64,000 bases of DNA, taken from Lanius collurio. Lineage: Eukaryota > Chordata > Aves > Passeriformes > Laniidae. The DNA lies in contig JACBWW010000015.1 in NCBI GenBank assembly GCA_020086605.1, positions 16,778,228-16,842,227 of the forward strand, given 5' to 3'. The translations under genes were made by a program, and so were the position numbers. Positions 14,891 to 25,881 of this stretch are shown piece by piece. The notes beneath the pieces were generated by a model. It was not told the origin of the DNA, made no database searches, and saw only the letters and a list, made by a program, of their open reading frames with translations. How positions within the stretch are numbered: position 1 is the first letter of the stretch; every line of letters starts with the position of its first letter.

Positions 14891-17800
14891 GTGCAGAGGA
14901 AGCTTGCAAGGACCTGCTGAGTTCTTTGCCTGATGTCATCCCATGAGCAATGCAGTGAGGAACAGAATCAAGAGCTCCTGAGTGCTCTCAACCACCCTCT
15001 AAGGCAGCAGTATCCTCAGCCACAAAGCCCTGAATTCTCATTTTGAGGCAACATTACAGGGGATGCAGAAGAAGAGTAGTGAACCACTGGTGAAGACTTT
15101 AGGTTTGGTTTATTATTATACTCAGCCACAAGGCAGTTCAGATGCAGATCCAGCTGCCTCAACATTTGATAGTGTTCAGCTCTGGGGTCAAGGTTCCCTC
15201 TCTGTTATGGAAATGGTCTCAGAGTGTGTTTTGATGTACTTCCTACAATTCATACAGATTATTAAGTATGAGAAAAGAGTAAAGAACTATTATGACTATA
15301 CCATATAATAAGCCATAGGGGGTGTCTTGTTATATATCTCTGTCTACTGAGGGTGGTGTTTAGCACATTTCTATGTTTAGGCCAACAAAACTCTCTTAGA
15401 GGTAAAAAACTGTTGTGTAGTGATAAAAAACACTGACAACCCCCCAAATACGGACAGTTAATACCATGTTTAGGTTCTCATTTAGCAGATTTTCCAGAGA
15501 AGAGTGTTACTTAAAACTAACTGCTGTTGACCATTGGAGAAATGAGGAAAGATACTGTAATCTTATGCAATTCCAGTATTGGCCTGTTCCCTTGACCTGG
15601 ATTAACCTTTTTCCTTTTATCTGTATTTTAATTCCAAACACCTCGCTTAAATGCAACCGTATCCAGGTCTCTGCTAAAAGCTTTAATGAGCAACTCTAAG
15701 GTCAGCAGAAATGTTTGAACTTTATTATTATTTCATACAAATGCTGTATGGATACTTGAATCTCCCATAGTTATTAGTTATTTTGGTCTCCAGTGAGATG
15801 TTTGGCATCTGGCTGTATTAGTTTATTGATTTCTTTTTTAAATGGTTGTCTTTCAACAGCCATTTAAAATACATGTTTCTTCATCTTAACTTACAGGCAC
15901 AAACACTGAACAATGGCTGCATGGAACTGGGCCCAGCTTTCTTTTGTAAAAAAATAAACAGTAAAATGGTCCTTATAATCTTAGTGTAAATATTTCCATT
16001 TCTTTCTTGAGGGAAGGAATTATAAATTTGTACATAGCACAGTTTAACTACTTTTACTGCATTAGGATTAGCTACTGTTAATAGACTGAGGAAATGTCAA
16101 CTGTGCATTCTTTCAATTTATTACATCACAATCAAATGTATTATTTTGTTCAATCAGAATTAAAAGACCATGTCCATTTAAGTGTGCACACTGCTCATTC
16201 AATCTGTAGATTGAATGCAGCACATAAAAATTTTTGTCTTTAATCAATAGAGATCCCAGAGCAGATAATTATTTTATAAATTATTAAATATTCTTTTAAT
16301 TCTTTGCATTCCATTAATACATAGGGAACTTATTAATGGACCAGGACTCCAGCTGTTCTTTTTCCCCTATCTGCTCACATACAAGTGAGTAATTCCCTTA
16401 CATGGTGTCTTTTGACTTTCTTTTAAAACCAATCCAAATTGGTTTGGATAAAGACCACACGAGTGAGGCCAATACTGCAGCATGGGAGGAAAATTGGCTG
16501 TCAGACAGGATCCTAAAATCCACAATGAGCATACAGTGAGGTTCAGGCTGACAGGTACAGATTAGGGGTAACATGGACAAGACTATCGGTGAACTGAAGC
16601 TCTGGCAATAAATGTGGTATAAAACCAGATACTTGGAAAGGTAACTGTGTTATGCAGCAGTGAGTGACAGCAAAAACAGTTCTAGGACTCAGATTTCTTA
16701 AAATTATTCTTGGAGATTATATCCTAAATTCTTACCTGGAAAACACGAATCTGTCAGACCACAGGGTCTTGATCTAAGAAGTGTAGAAATTCCTTGTAGT
16801 CTTTGGGCTAGCTTCAGCTTGTGCCTAATAGAATGGAAGAGCCATAACCATTCCCTCCAAAGAGAAACTGGGCAAGGAGAAAATATTTTGGTTGTAACAC
16901 CTACAGGTGTTAACCTCGAGGAGGAAGAGGTAATGGTGGCCAGGTACCCACTACAAAAGGGCTTCTACATCTTTATGTATGATTATTGAAGCAGTTTCCT
17001 CAAAAGACAAGTTCCAAAGTCTTGGAGTTGCAGGATCCCTACATCTGGCTAGAAGGGATGAAGGCTTCTCATGGGTCTGAATCCAGTCCACCTCGGTACT
17101 GAGGAGTGCCTGGAAGTTAATCCCATGATGAATGGTCTTCACAAAGTTAGCTGGTTCTGGTCCACATCAAAACTGGCATTAAACAGCAGTCTCAATAAAA
17201 GATCAGAGGAACATAAGCCAAATTAGGCTATCACCCTTCCAGGTTGTGTTTGGGGTGCATTCCTGGGCTCCAGGGAAGGCTTCTAATGCCACTAACTTCT
17301 TTCCTTTTCACAGACACAGAGATAAAGATGGCCAGTTATCAGAGAGTGAAGCAAAAACACCAAGTGTGTCCTGAAGACTAATGGAACTCTGTAGGCATCA
17401 CCCTGAAAAAACATAAGATAAAATTACTCTCAATAAGACTCTCAATATATATTAAGAAGGCATAGGCTTCCCCTAATTAATCTCGTTCTGAATAACTTCT
17501 TGCTTTTTCCATAGAATTTTTTTTGGGGGAAAGGTTTTCATCCTGAAAGAGATTACAAAGATGAAAATTTTTTTCAGATGAACAGATAAATCTCTGCAAA
17601 GCTGCAAGTGACTGCAAAAGGGCTGTAAAATTAGATGTGTCATGCAGTTCTATGACTAGGAATCATTGCATCCCCCGTGTCCCTTATGAATGAGCATGAA
17701 TCATTCCTCACTTGCTTGCTTAGAATGAAAATACAGCTTTAGTGAATTGAAATGCTAATTTCAATAAAGTCAAGATTTACTAAACTAAACAAAGTCACTT

Positions 17801-18485
17801 TGCTCTTTAAAATGTCCTGTGGTTTTGTCACTTTAGACTTGTCAAGATTTTTTCCCAATATTTTTCTAAATTCCTCTTTTACAGCTTAATATAGCAGAGA
17901 CAATTTGATTTTTAGAAGTCAGAGTACACCAGTAGGATTGAAGATCAACACTAAGTTTTTTACATACACAGAAATTCTAGTAATTTAGAAAGCATTTTTG
18001 GTGAAGAAAGTCTAGCCAGAAAAACTGAGGAGCCTCCAGGGTTCAGTTGTTTTACTTCAACTGACCTCCATGTAAAGCCTGAACAGAACATCTTGGCAAC
18101 CAATTGGAAAACATATCCATGAATCCATGGATAATATTTCTCGATGAATAAGTAGCAGCATTCATAAAGGTCATTTAAATGTGGACAAAAAGGTTTATAT
18201 TGATTTTATTGGTTTATGGAAAGGTATAAATAAAATATAAATAAAAACTTACCGTATTCAAGGTGGGATCTACCTGCGAGCTGCAGCAGATAATCCTCAC
18301 TAGTATAGATTCTCTGGGTGGAGAAGGAGAAGCCCATGATACTCCCACATGATGCACCAACACATTACAGACTGTGCCTGCATGAAACCAGTGGAGCTTT
18401 CAACTTACCTGACATGGGTTAACTGAAACCAGAATTGTGCATTCTCTTCTCTTAAAACAAGAGGGACACCAGGGATTTTGTCTTT

Positions 18486-18499
18486 TTTATTTATTTATT
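18486..18499 (-). promoter_or_regulatory. EGF: Candidate distal poly(A) signal cluster
   Basis: Three overlapping AATAAA hexamers occur as (AATA)n on the minus strand. They may serve as a late EGF poly(A) site or may be a simple repeat only. Confidence 0.35.
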
Positions 18500-18791
18500 T
18501 TATAAATCAATAACTTTATAAACAACAAATAAACCAAATATATTATATTTGAATTGAAATTTCATGTCAAGTTTTTACACTAAAGATTATTTTGAGTTTA
18601 GAGTTGAGTTTAGGAAACATTTAAAACTCCAAACACTCTAATTACAAAAATACATCTGCTTGGTTTCCTGACCTTATTCTGTAAAGAATACTACCAAATT
18701 TAAAATCAGACCCTTAGAAGGAAAGCAAAGTAAACAAAAAAAAAAACCCAGGATAGAATAGTAAACTAATTTTTAAGGACTCTGAAACATT

Positions 18792-18797
18792 TTTATT
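18792..18797 (-). promoter_or_regulatory. EGF: Candidate distal poly(A) signal (AATAAA)
   Basis: This is the first canonical AATAAA I found on the minus strand downstream of the EGF stop, about 2.27 kb after it. Confidence 0.35.
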
Positions 18798-19856
18798 TAA
18801 TCAAGGTTCAAAGTTACAAATCTTTGTTTCTTTTGATTAGAGAAACTTCCAGTGAAATGTTGACTGTCATTTAACGCAACACTTGAATTTTAAGCACATA
18901 AACATACTTCACCAGAGAAACTTGAAGGGATCAAAGTCTTTTTACTGGGTAGCTCTTATGGAAACAAAATATTTTTTTGAACTGGGACCTTTAAACCTGG
19001 ACTCTCTTGCCATTAAAATACAGAAGATCAGTAATGATCTGAAAGACCAGGGTATCCAAACTAGATGCTTTCAACAATGTTAATGAAATAAAAATCAAAT
19101 CTACCAAATCCAAATGATTCAACACAGTTGTTGCCTGCTCCAGAACACAGTTTAGTATGCCAACACCTCTCAACTATTTCCCTTTCTGTGGAAGTACTCT
19201 TTTTGCCACTCACACAAGAGAATGAGTCTTCACTTCTAGTAGTTTCAACTAAGTTTTGGAAAAGCACATTTTACAAGTTCATTCTGAATTCAGCTCTGCT
19301 GTGGTTAGAAAACAGACTCAACAATTCACAACCACCAACAAAAATCACTTTACAAGTTAAATGAGTGACAACTTTCTACAAAACATAGCATTATAATTTT
19401 TGTAACTCTGATAACTTGGACTCTGTGTTCTTACTGTTTCACCAACATAAAACAAAACTCACTTCACAAAGTTACTCCAGTGTGCAACTAGTTTGGATAA
19501 GAGGTAAGAACTGTTCAATACTCTTGCCTATATTGGCCTACAGAGTCAGTAAAAAAATGACATCATTCCATACCTTTCTTGTAGGATTCAAAAAGAACCC
19601 AGAAAAGCAGAATAGTAAACAGACAACTTAGTCATATTTGCCACTATTATCCAGCTTATGAATTACAAGGAACACTAGTTGTGGGCACTGTAGCAGAGCT
19701 TAAAGGTTACAACAGCAGACTTCAAAAACAGAGGACTGAGAGATCCTCTACAAATAATAAAAATATTAGTAGTAATTTAGCTGATTTCCAGGTGTCTTCC
19801 AAAACATTCTGAAAACAGCCTTAGGAAGTCAAGTCAAGTTGGTGAAAATCAGTTGA

Positions 19857-20000
19857 TACCACAGAATCACAGAATGTTCTGAGTTGGAAGGGACCCACAA
19901 GGATCACTAAGTCCATCTCCTAAGGGAAAGGGCCATACAGGGATCAAGCACACAACCCTGGTGTTATGCACCATGCTCTAGCTGAGATAATCTCACAACA
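19857..20000 (-). mobile_element. tRNA-Ile-headed SINE with CR1-like tail (TguSINE1-like)
   Basis: Read on the minus strand, the 5' part resembles tRNA-Ile. It has an A-box-like TTATCTCAGCTAGAGC, then GGTGCATAACACC where tRNA-Ile(AAU) has GGTGCTAATAACGCC, then a degenerate B box ending CTTGATCCC. About four bases are missing in the D-loop. This runs into GGGTCCCTTCCAACTCAGAA and ATTCTGTGATTCTGTG, the CR1 3' end with its short terminal repeats. I recall this composite structure from passerine SINEs mobilised by CR1. It sits in the probable EGF 3' UTR in the same orientation as the gene. Confidence 0.8.
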
Positions 20001-20125
20001 ACTGACCTCATCTCTGCATACAACAGGGCTTTATAAGAGAGTAAATAACTGAAAGGGAACCTGGTAGGTGCTAGAAATCCAATTACAAGAAAAATTGGTT
20101 TTGTTTTCCAGTTGTTCCCTCAGAT

Positions 20126-20289
20126 TTAACAGGCAGCACAAATCAGTTCAGTGAAAATCAGTCCAAACGGAGGTGGTTTTTTTGTGATTTTGTCTGACTC
20201 CTCCTGTTCTTCTGGAATAACAACTGGCTGGACTTCTGTCCTCACACTGAGTCCTATATAATGGCCAGGTTTTGGTGCCAGGCACACCT
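20126..20289 (-). CDS. Candidate alternative EGF terminal exon
   Basis: An acceptor TACTTGTCTCACAG is followed by 164 nt open to a TAA. The frame reads VCLAPKPGHYIGLSVRTEVQ, then PVVIPEEQEESDKITKK and FTELICAAC. It requires one incoming base, so it could be spliced from exon 21 in place of exon 22. No clear counterpart in the human tail was recognised. A second overlapping frame is also open here, so chance is a real possibility, and the region may be only 3' UTR. Confidence 0.2.
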
Positions 20290-20972
20290 CTGTGAGACAA
20301 GTACAGCTCCAGTACATGCCCCTCCACAAAGCAGAAAACAAACACAAGCCTGCTTCCTCAGTCCAGAAATAATCCTGTTATGCTCTGAAGGATCAGTGTA
20401 AAAAACAGAAGTATCACCCTTCCCCTCAAATGCTTCCCATCATTAATAACATATGCCCACAAACCATCCTCCAGTACACTAAACCTGAGAAATGCAGGCT
20501 CCTGTTTGGTGCTTGCTCACAGAAGCAGATGTAAGAACATCTTAGGTGAAATCCACAAAGTTACACTGACATGTCAGCAGCACTGAGGAGAGGCATTTAG
20601 TGTCCATGAAAAATATTTTAGTAGTAATTTGAACTAATTTTTCTCCATTATCCTCCTGTTTCTCTGCAGCTGCTCTTGTGTCCCATTTTCTAGGCGGTTT
20701 CTGGACTCTGTGTGTGTAAAGATCACTACTTGCAACAAGCTCCCTTAGAAAATACTTTTCACTGATAAATCATCCACTTGTCTATTTTCCCCTCAGTAGC
20801 TTTTTAGCAGGCAGTTAATGAGGTTAGCAGCAGTGATACTTATAGAGTACTCATTGCCAACACGTTGCTCACAGTAAGCAGAGCAACTCTTCCAAGCAGA
20901 GATGACAGGGAAAGAGTGGCAAGAATTTCTCTGTTTTGTTTTGAGTAATGGTGGGTTTTTTCTAAAGCAGAT

Positions 20973-20978
20973 TTTAAT
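20973..20978 (-). promoter_or_regulatory. EGF: Candidate proximal poly(A) signal (ATTAAA)
   Basis: ATTAAA on the minus strand lies about 85 nt beyond the EGF stop codon. It would give a very short 3' UTR. Only the hexamer supports it. Confidence 0.25.
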
Positions 20979-21063
20979 GAAAAAAATGAGCATTGCTTCA
21001 GTGTTTTGTGAGTTCCCATTCTCTGATGACTTCCTCCTTTTCCCATTCAAACACAGACTGCTT

Positions 21064-21287
21064 CTAGTCTGGCTGCATCAGCAGGCTGGCTGGGGCAAGA
21101 TTGCAGGGCTCTCTTTCTGTCAGGGGCTTGGGATGGATGCTCCAGGGAGCCTGGGTAGGGCCCCTCACCACTCCCATGGGTTGACATGATTTGTCACCAA
21201 CAGGAACCTCTTTTTGATGGCCTTGTTGTTTCTCCTCTTCAGCCAAAGTCTCTGCTGCTTTGTCATGTGTTATAGGCTGTTCTTCCA
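21064..21287 (-). CDS. EGF: EGF window exon 22: terminal coding exon and stop
   Basis: The coding part is 224 nt, entering in phase 1 and ending at TAG (21064-21066). It encodes VEEQPITHDKAAETLAEEEK, then [17 protein letters not shown] and finally CNLAPASLLMQPD. The segment [11 protein letters not shown] resembles human IPVSSDKGSCPQVM from the same region of the tail. The acceptor is CCATTTTCTCCAG|TGG, and the phase matches exon 21. The frame stays open upstream of the acceptor, so the splice site rather than an ORF boundary sets the start. Confidence 0.75.
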
Positions 21288-22724
21288 CTGGAGAAAATGG
21301 ATATGTATTACTGAAAGCCATGTGAAAGGATTCACAACAGCTAAGCTTAAAGAAATGTAGAGGCAGCTTTGAGAGATGAAAGCTATGAAGGAATGCACAG
21401 AATCAGGTTCAATACCAACTCGTGACACAAGAACAAGAAACCAGGCAAAATCAAGGACTTGCTTCAGATTTTAAGAAATTACTTGTCTTAGATCCATGGT
21501 TTTCTCTTTTATACGTAACAGGGAAAGGCATGCCCATGACAGGAAGATTACCTGCCTGGCAAAATTAAAGTCCCTGCTTCAAAGTTAAAAGATCTTAGAA
21601 TCATTCACTGGCATGGTATAAAAACTTCCTTTAACACATTAAAGAAAGTACCAGATTATTTACTGATCATGTTGTCTAAGATGGTGGAACCACTTCTGCT
21701 AAAATTTTCAGGAAAAAATCAGACACCTGTCATGGGAAATTTCTGTTCCAATACCTGCATGTGATAAAGCTGTAAATGAAAACAGAGTCTCCTAATGGGA
21801 AACATCAGTCTTCTTTTGCCAGACAGTAAAGTTCTACACATGTTCCCAATATTAGTTCATCTAAGTAAATGTGAGGCACGTTTTCTACTGGTGAATAAAG
21901 TGACTACTCAATGTATGTCTAAGGACAGGACTGGCAATTTTGAAAATCTTGCAAGATGCCTAGCTATTTGTATCCTCAAACATTTTTGCCTTTGCATATT
22001 TCTGAGTGACTCAGGCAAACTGGCTTCTCTAGTAACTTCTGCAGTTAGGAACTACACATGGTAAATAAAAAAAAATATCTAAGGGTATTAGTCTTTCTCC
22101 ATCAGTTCTCACCATCTGAGCAATTAAGAGATTCAGATGCCACCTAGAAGGCCATATTTCTTAAAATTCAGAGGGGTAACTTGAGGGTCTTGGAAGCCTC
22201 CTGCGTCCTTCTGTGCTGCCTGCTGTCTTTGGACCAGTGAGGAAAGGCACATCTCCTCCATTAATCTCATCTTTGTTTAAGCACCAAACTCTCCCCAAGC
22301 AAACACTTTGTTTAACACAAAAAGCAGAATTGCAGTTGCTGCCACAGGGACTCCTCACACCTTTCCAGTTATCTTGCCTGAATGAATAGGGACTGTCAAA
22401 GTGCCCTGTTCTATGGGGATCCATTCCCCAACACTACGATGGGCATAACTTTACTTGCGGAGCTCTGGAGGTCTATATTAATGCAAACATCTGATATTAT
22501 TTCATCACAAGAAGCCTCTGGCTTCTTATGAGTGTGAAAGCACTGTTGTAGCGTAGTTTCTCACAACTAATCTGCAAAACAAAGAACTGAATGGTCTCTT
22601 CACAGCAATATAAACCTGGGTTCTGCCAGAAATAAAATCTGGATTTCTCTGTGTCCTCTATGAGCCACTGCTCCTGCTGGTACAAGGTGAGAAGAGATCT
22701 AATAAGGAAGGACATCCTACTCAC
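21288..22724 (-). other. EGF: EGF intron between window exons 21 and 22
   Basis: No RNA gene or recognisable mobile element was seen. An open frame at 22161-22424 has no fitting splice phase. Confidence 0.7.
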
Positions 22725-22827
22725 CAGATTCTGAAGGACAGGCAGGATGAGGATCTGCTGTCTCACACTCAATTAGACCAACTGCTTTAGTCTCCAGAGA
22801 ACTGTTACCCTCCTTAAAAACCGCAAA
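22725..22827 (-). CDS. EGF: EGF window exon 21: cytoplasmic tail
   Basis: This 103-nt exon, phase 0 to phase 1, encodes FAVFKEGNSSLETKAVGLIE, then CETADPHPACPSES. The start resembles human [20 protein letters not shown]. It was found because its phase fits both neighbours exactly, while other open frames nearby do not. The acceptor is ATGTGTGTATTTGCAG and the donor is TCTG|GTGAGTAGG, a strong site. Conservation is low, as expected for the EGF tail. Confidence 0.78.
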
Positions 22828-25778
22828 CTGCAAATACACACAATGTGCACAAAATATGCAGAGCCCAAATTAACATAAAATGAATTAGTATTCTGAAACC
22901 CTTGAGGCAAACTAAAAGGGCCACATACACCATCCACAGAACAGGGAAAAAGGTCATCCTGGCTTCTGAGATGACCCTTACCCTGCAGGTAATTAAACAT
23001 TTGGGCTGATGACAGCCCCAGTCTTTCCTCAGAAAGTGCATAGTCCCAGTCTAGTAAAGAACTACCAATTCCCTTGCCTTGCAAATCAACATTTCCTAGG
23101 GCAAGAACAAAAGTTCATGAAAATAAACTCTCTCCATAATACTGGGGGCCATTTTTAAAGTGTTAATGATATCTGTAGGAATCCAGACAACAGGAAACTC
23201 TCAAACATGAGGAAGGAAGCAAGCCTCCCTTTCTGGCTCCTAGCATCTCCTGCAGGGCGCAGTTCCATCATGCCACAGTGACAGTGGAAGTCAGAAGATG
23301 AGACCCTCTGAGGGAACATGCTGAAAAGACCAGAGGGAAAACAGAAAAAAAAAGGGTAGAAGAAAGCAATGTGTAACACTATGATGAAATTGTACAGTGG
23401 GAAAGAGGAAAAACCAGTAAAGGGGAGAGGTTTAAAGAGCAGAGACAGGGAAGACGAGAAAACATCTGTAAAGAAGATGTTCATAAAAGGACTGACAGAT
23501 TCAAGGGTCCAGGTGGATAGCCAGTGGATTTATGGGGATAGAATACACATGTAGCAGGTGCACCTACTTAGGCATCAGCTCATTTATGTAAAATTTGTAC
23601 TCTCAGAGCTGCTACATGGGACAGACCCCCAGCAGAGATTCAGCTACACACAGTTCTGCAAAATATCTTTGACTGGGCAAAGCAAAACACTTGGTGGATT
23701 AAAAGTCTCAGAACAGCATCAAAATTAAGGCACGTGCAGAAGTTTACCAAGGCTTACAGATTAGTAGGACTAACCTGGCCTGGCTTATGGGAGCTCTAAT
23801 ATGAATGTCAAAAAATATGCAGGCATACCCTCAACTAAAATGTACCTTCAGCTAATTGTACCCTCACCCGGCAGAGCAGAAGTAAAGGGAAAAGTGAATA
23901 ATGCTTGGAAAACTTAGAGGTATCCTTTTAGTATTGAGATACCTAACTTTTGATGTGTGTGATAGCACAGAAGTTTGTTATCCTCTACATCAACCTAGAC
24001 AGGCAAGAACAAGAAAGTCTTTGCACTCTCTCTCATCATCCCCACAACCGAGAAATGGCAGTGTGGACTATCAAAGGAGTGAAACTCATGAGCTCATTAC
24101 AGTTACTGCATACACATCATACAGTCCCAATATGAAGTCCTTCGTTAAGATCATTAATGTTGTGTAGGTCAATAGTACCCAAAAACCTATTCCAGCTCCT
24201 TAAGAGTTGAGCAGCTATTGCTTTCTGTCCTTCATGTAGTATAATCTCTTTTCTTTACAGAAAGCTCTCCAACAATCCACTTGAAGTGAATAGCAGAAAT
24301 GGACAACTTCCCACAGCTTTTTGGCAACTCTAGAGCTTCTAACCTGAGTGCAGGCATGCATGAAGCCCCAGTGAATTTAACAATCAATGGCTGCATCAGC
24401 ACAGAGAAAATCACATGCATGAAACCACAGCAATCCATTACTGAGTAAGCACCAATAATTAGCAAAGGGTCAGTGATTTGCTCTTCCAGTGTGCAACAAA
24501 CCATTGCAGTAAATTACTTTATTAATGTATTCCATGTCTCCTGGTGCATAGTGAAATGTAAGACAAATGTGTAATGCATTTAAAAGCTGGATTTGGTTTT
24601 GTTGATTCAGTCCATTGCTTAGCTGTTTAGTTACCTTATATTCAGCAAAAATGTCACTGGTGACCAGCATTAACTGCAGGGTCAGCAGAAGGTGGAGACA
24701 GAGCTGATGGGCTGCAGGCCTCCTGGAGCACCACTCCCAGGCAACAAACTGTTCTTAGTCCCAACAAATGTTTCTGCTTTTCCTAACCTCAGGTATTTTG
24801 CAAACTGTGGATTTTACTTCTGCTGTGAACAAATTATGGCATTGTCATGATTCCTCTCATTTGCTGTCCAGTACCTGAAGGAAAGGTGCTTATAATAAAA
24901 CGTGCATAAGAGCATGCAGTTGACCACCTAAGGAACCATATGCCATAGCCAGGGTCAAGTTGATTCAGTACTACCAACAGATGTTTAACAGGGTGCTTCA
25001 GTGGCTACCTGCTCACAAACCCTGCCAGACACTCTCGCTGAACCATTTGCAAGGCCATTCTGGGTCTCAGACTGAGCACAGAAGTAGCCACAGATGCCAG
25101 TTATGTCACTTGACATCTCCAAGATCCAACTGCAACCATCCAGCCGTGTAATGTCATTCCAATGCCAGTCAGAATCAGGTCCTAAGACCAGATTTTATGA
25201 GGCTAAATGCAGCTTCAAAAATCACAACAGCCACAGGCCTGTACAACCAGACCGTGTCGGTATTTTTACCTACACCAGTGTAAAATTGGAACTTTATATA
25301 CCCTACCAAGCAGCCTGATAAAATCCTGGTTGTTTTTCTTTACAAGGCAGCAGCTTCTAATACAAGACATTTAATTTTATCAAGCCCCAAAACAGAGTTC
25401 AACATCTCATGTAGCACACACAATACTTGGCTCCCAAGAAGCCTTTTTTACAGAGGGCATACTTTCCTGTGAAAATAGCTGTGTGATATGCCATGTCATC
25501 ACATTGCCATTTCCTTAATTTAGAACACAGTTCCCCAACTGTTGTGTTCAAAGCTAACAATAACACTGGCTAATGGTTGCAATATATCCAGGCAGCTGTG
25601 AACTTTGAGGGATAACAATGAGGTAAGATGAACTAGGGTTCACAGCAAAGCACTTGATGACTCTAGCAGTTATTTAATGTATTTAAGATGTGAATTATTT
25701 GATGGATAATCTCAAGTGGATCCCTAACACTCTTTGATCCTTCCTGATTCCTTCTCCACTCCACATTAATATAGTTAC
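22828..25778 (-). other. EGF: EGF intron between window exons 20 and 21
   Basis: It holds the candidate 39-nt cassette exon. It also has a strong acceptor-like polypyrimidine tract near 23314-23350 whose downstream frame in phase 0 stops after nine codons. Otherwise it is featureless. Confidence 0.7.
24635..24673 (-). CDS. Candidate 39-nt cassette exon in the EGF tail
   Basis: The acceptor CTTCTGCTGACCCTGCAG and donor AATATAAG|GTAACT flank 39 nt encoding LMLVTSDIFAEYK. It is phase 0 at both ends and lies between exons 20 and 21, whose junction is also phase 0, so its inclusion would keep frame. No human equivalent was recognised. It is a splice-site prediction by eye only. Confidence 0.2.
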
Positions 25779-25881
25779 CAGAGGCTTGTTGCCAGTAGGT
25801 GTCACGTTCTCATTGTCAGCGCGGCTGCTGGCGGCTCTTATCGCGTCTGCATAAAGATTCTTCTTATACAAATTCTGACTT
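25779..25881 (-). CDS. EGF: EGF window exon 20: juxtamembrane cytoplasmic tail
   Basis: The 103-nt exon, phase 2 to phase 0, encodes RSQNLYKKNLYADAIRAASS, then RADNENVTPTGNKPL. It resembles human [20 protein letters not shown] and PADTEDGMSS. The acceptor is GTTCTGTTGCAG|AAG, a tandem NAGNAG that would allow a 3-nt-shorter form starting at 25878. The donor is CTCTG|GTAACT. Confidence 0.88.

Larger units (their letters stand above)
1..18485. other. 3' flank of EGF: no coding region supported
   Basis: Both strands carry only short open frames with no recognisable domains, splice partners or composition change. Visible content is three pyrimidine tracts and a 33-bp duplication. The vertebrate neighbour on this side is usually ELOVL6, convergent with EGF, but none of its coding sequence is visible. 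Part of the low-coordinate end could be its 3' UTR, which cannot be tested here. Confidence 0.6.
18486..21063 (-). other. EGF: Probable EGF 3' UTR
   Basis: This stretch follows the stop codon on the minus strand and contains no convincing further coding exon apart from the candidate at 20126-20289. It holds a tRNA-Ile/CR1 SINE and several poly(A) signal candidates. The true cleavage site cannot be decided from sequence. Confidence 0.45.

Noticed and set aside
22161..22424. Minus-strand open frame considered as an EGF tail exon
   Set aside because: No convincing splice sites in a phase that fits exons 21 and 22. Those two exons already join in frame.
22984..23096. Exon-like segment with good acceptor (GCCCTAG) and donor (GTAAGG) reading NVDLQGKGIGSSLLD
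   Set aside because: Its open frame needs one incoming base, but exon 20 ends in phase 0; the phase-0 reading hits a stop early.
23160..23315. Very strong polypyrimidine acceptor followed by an open frame
   Set aside because: From exon 20 the phase-0 reading ends after nine codons. The open frame is in the wrong phase, so it is a decoy or possible poison exon at best.
25793..25806. One-mismatch CTCF-like sequence ccagtaggtgtcac
   Set aside because: It lies inside coding exon 20, where sequence is explained by the protein, and one such hit is expected by chance.
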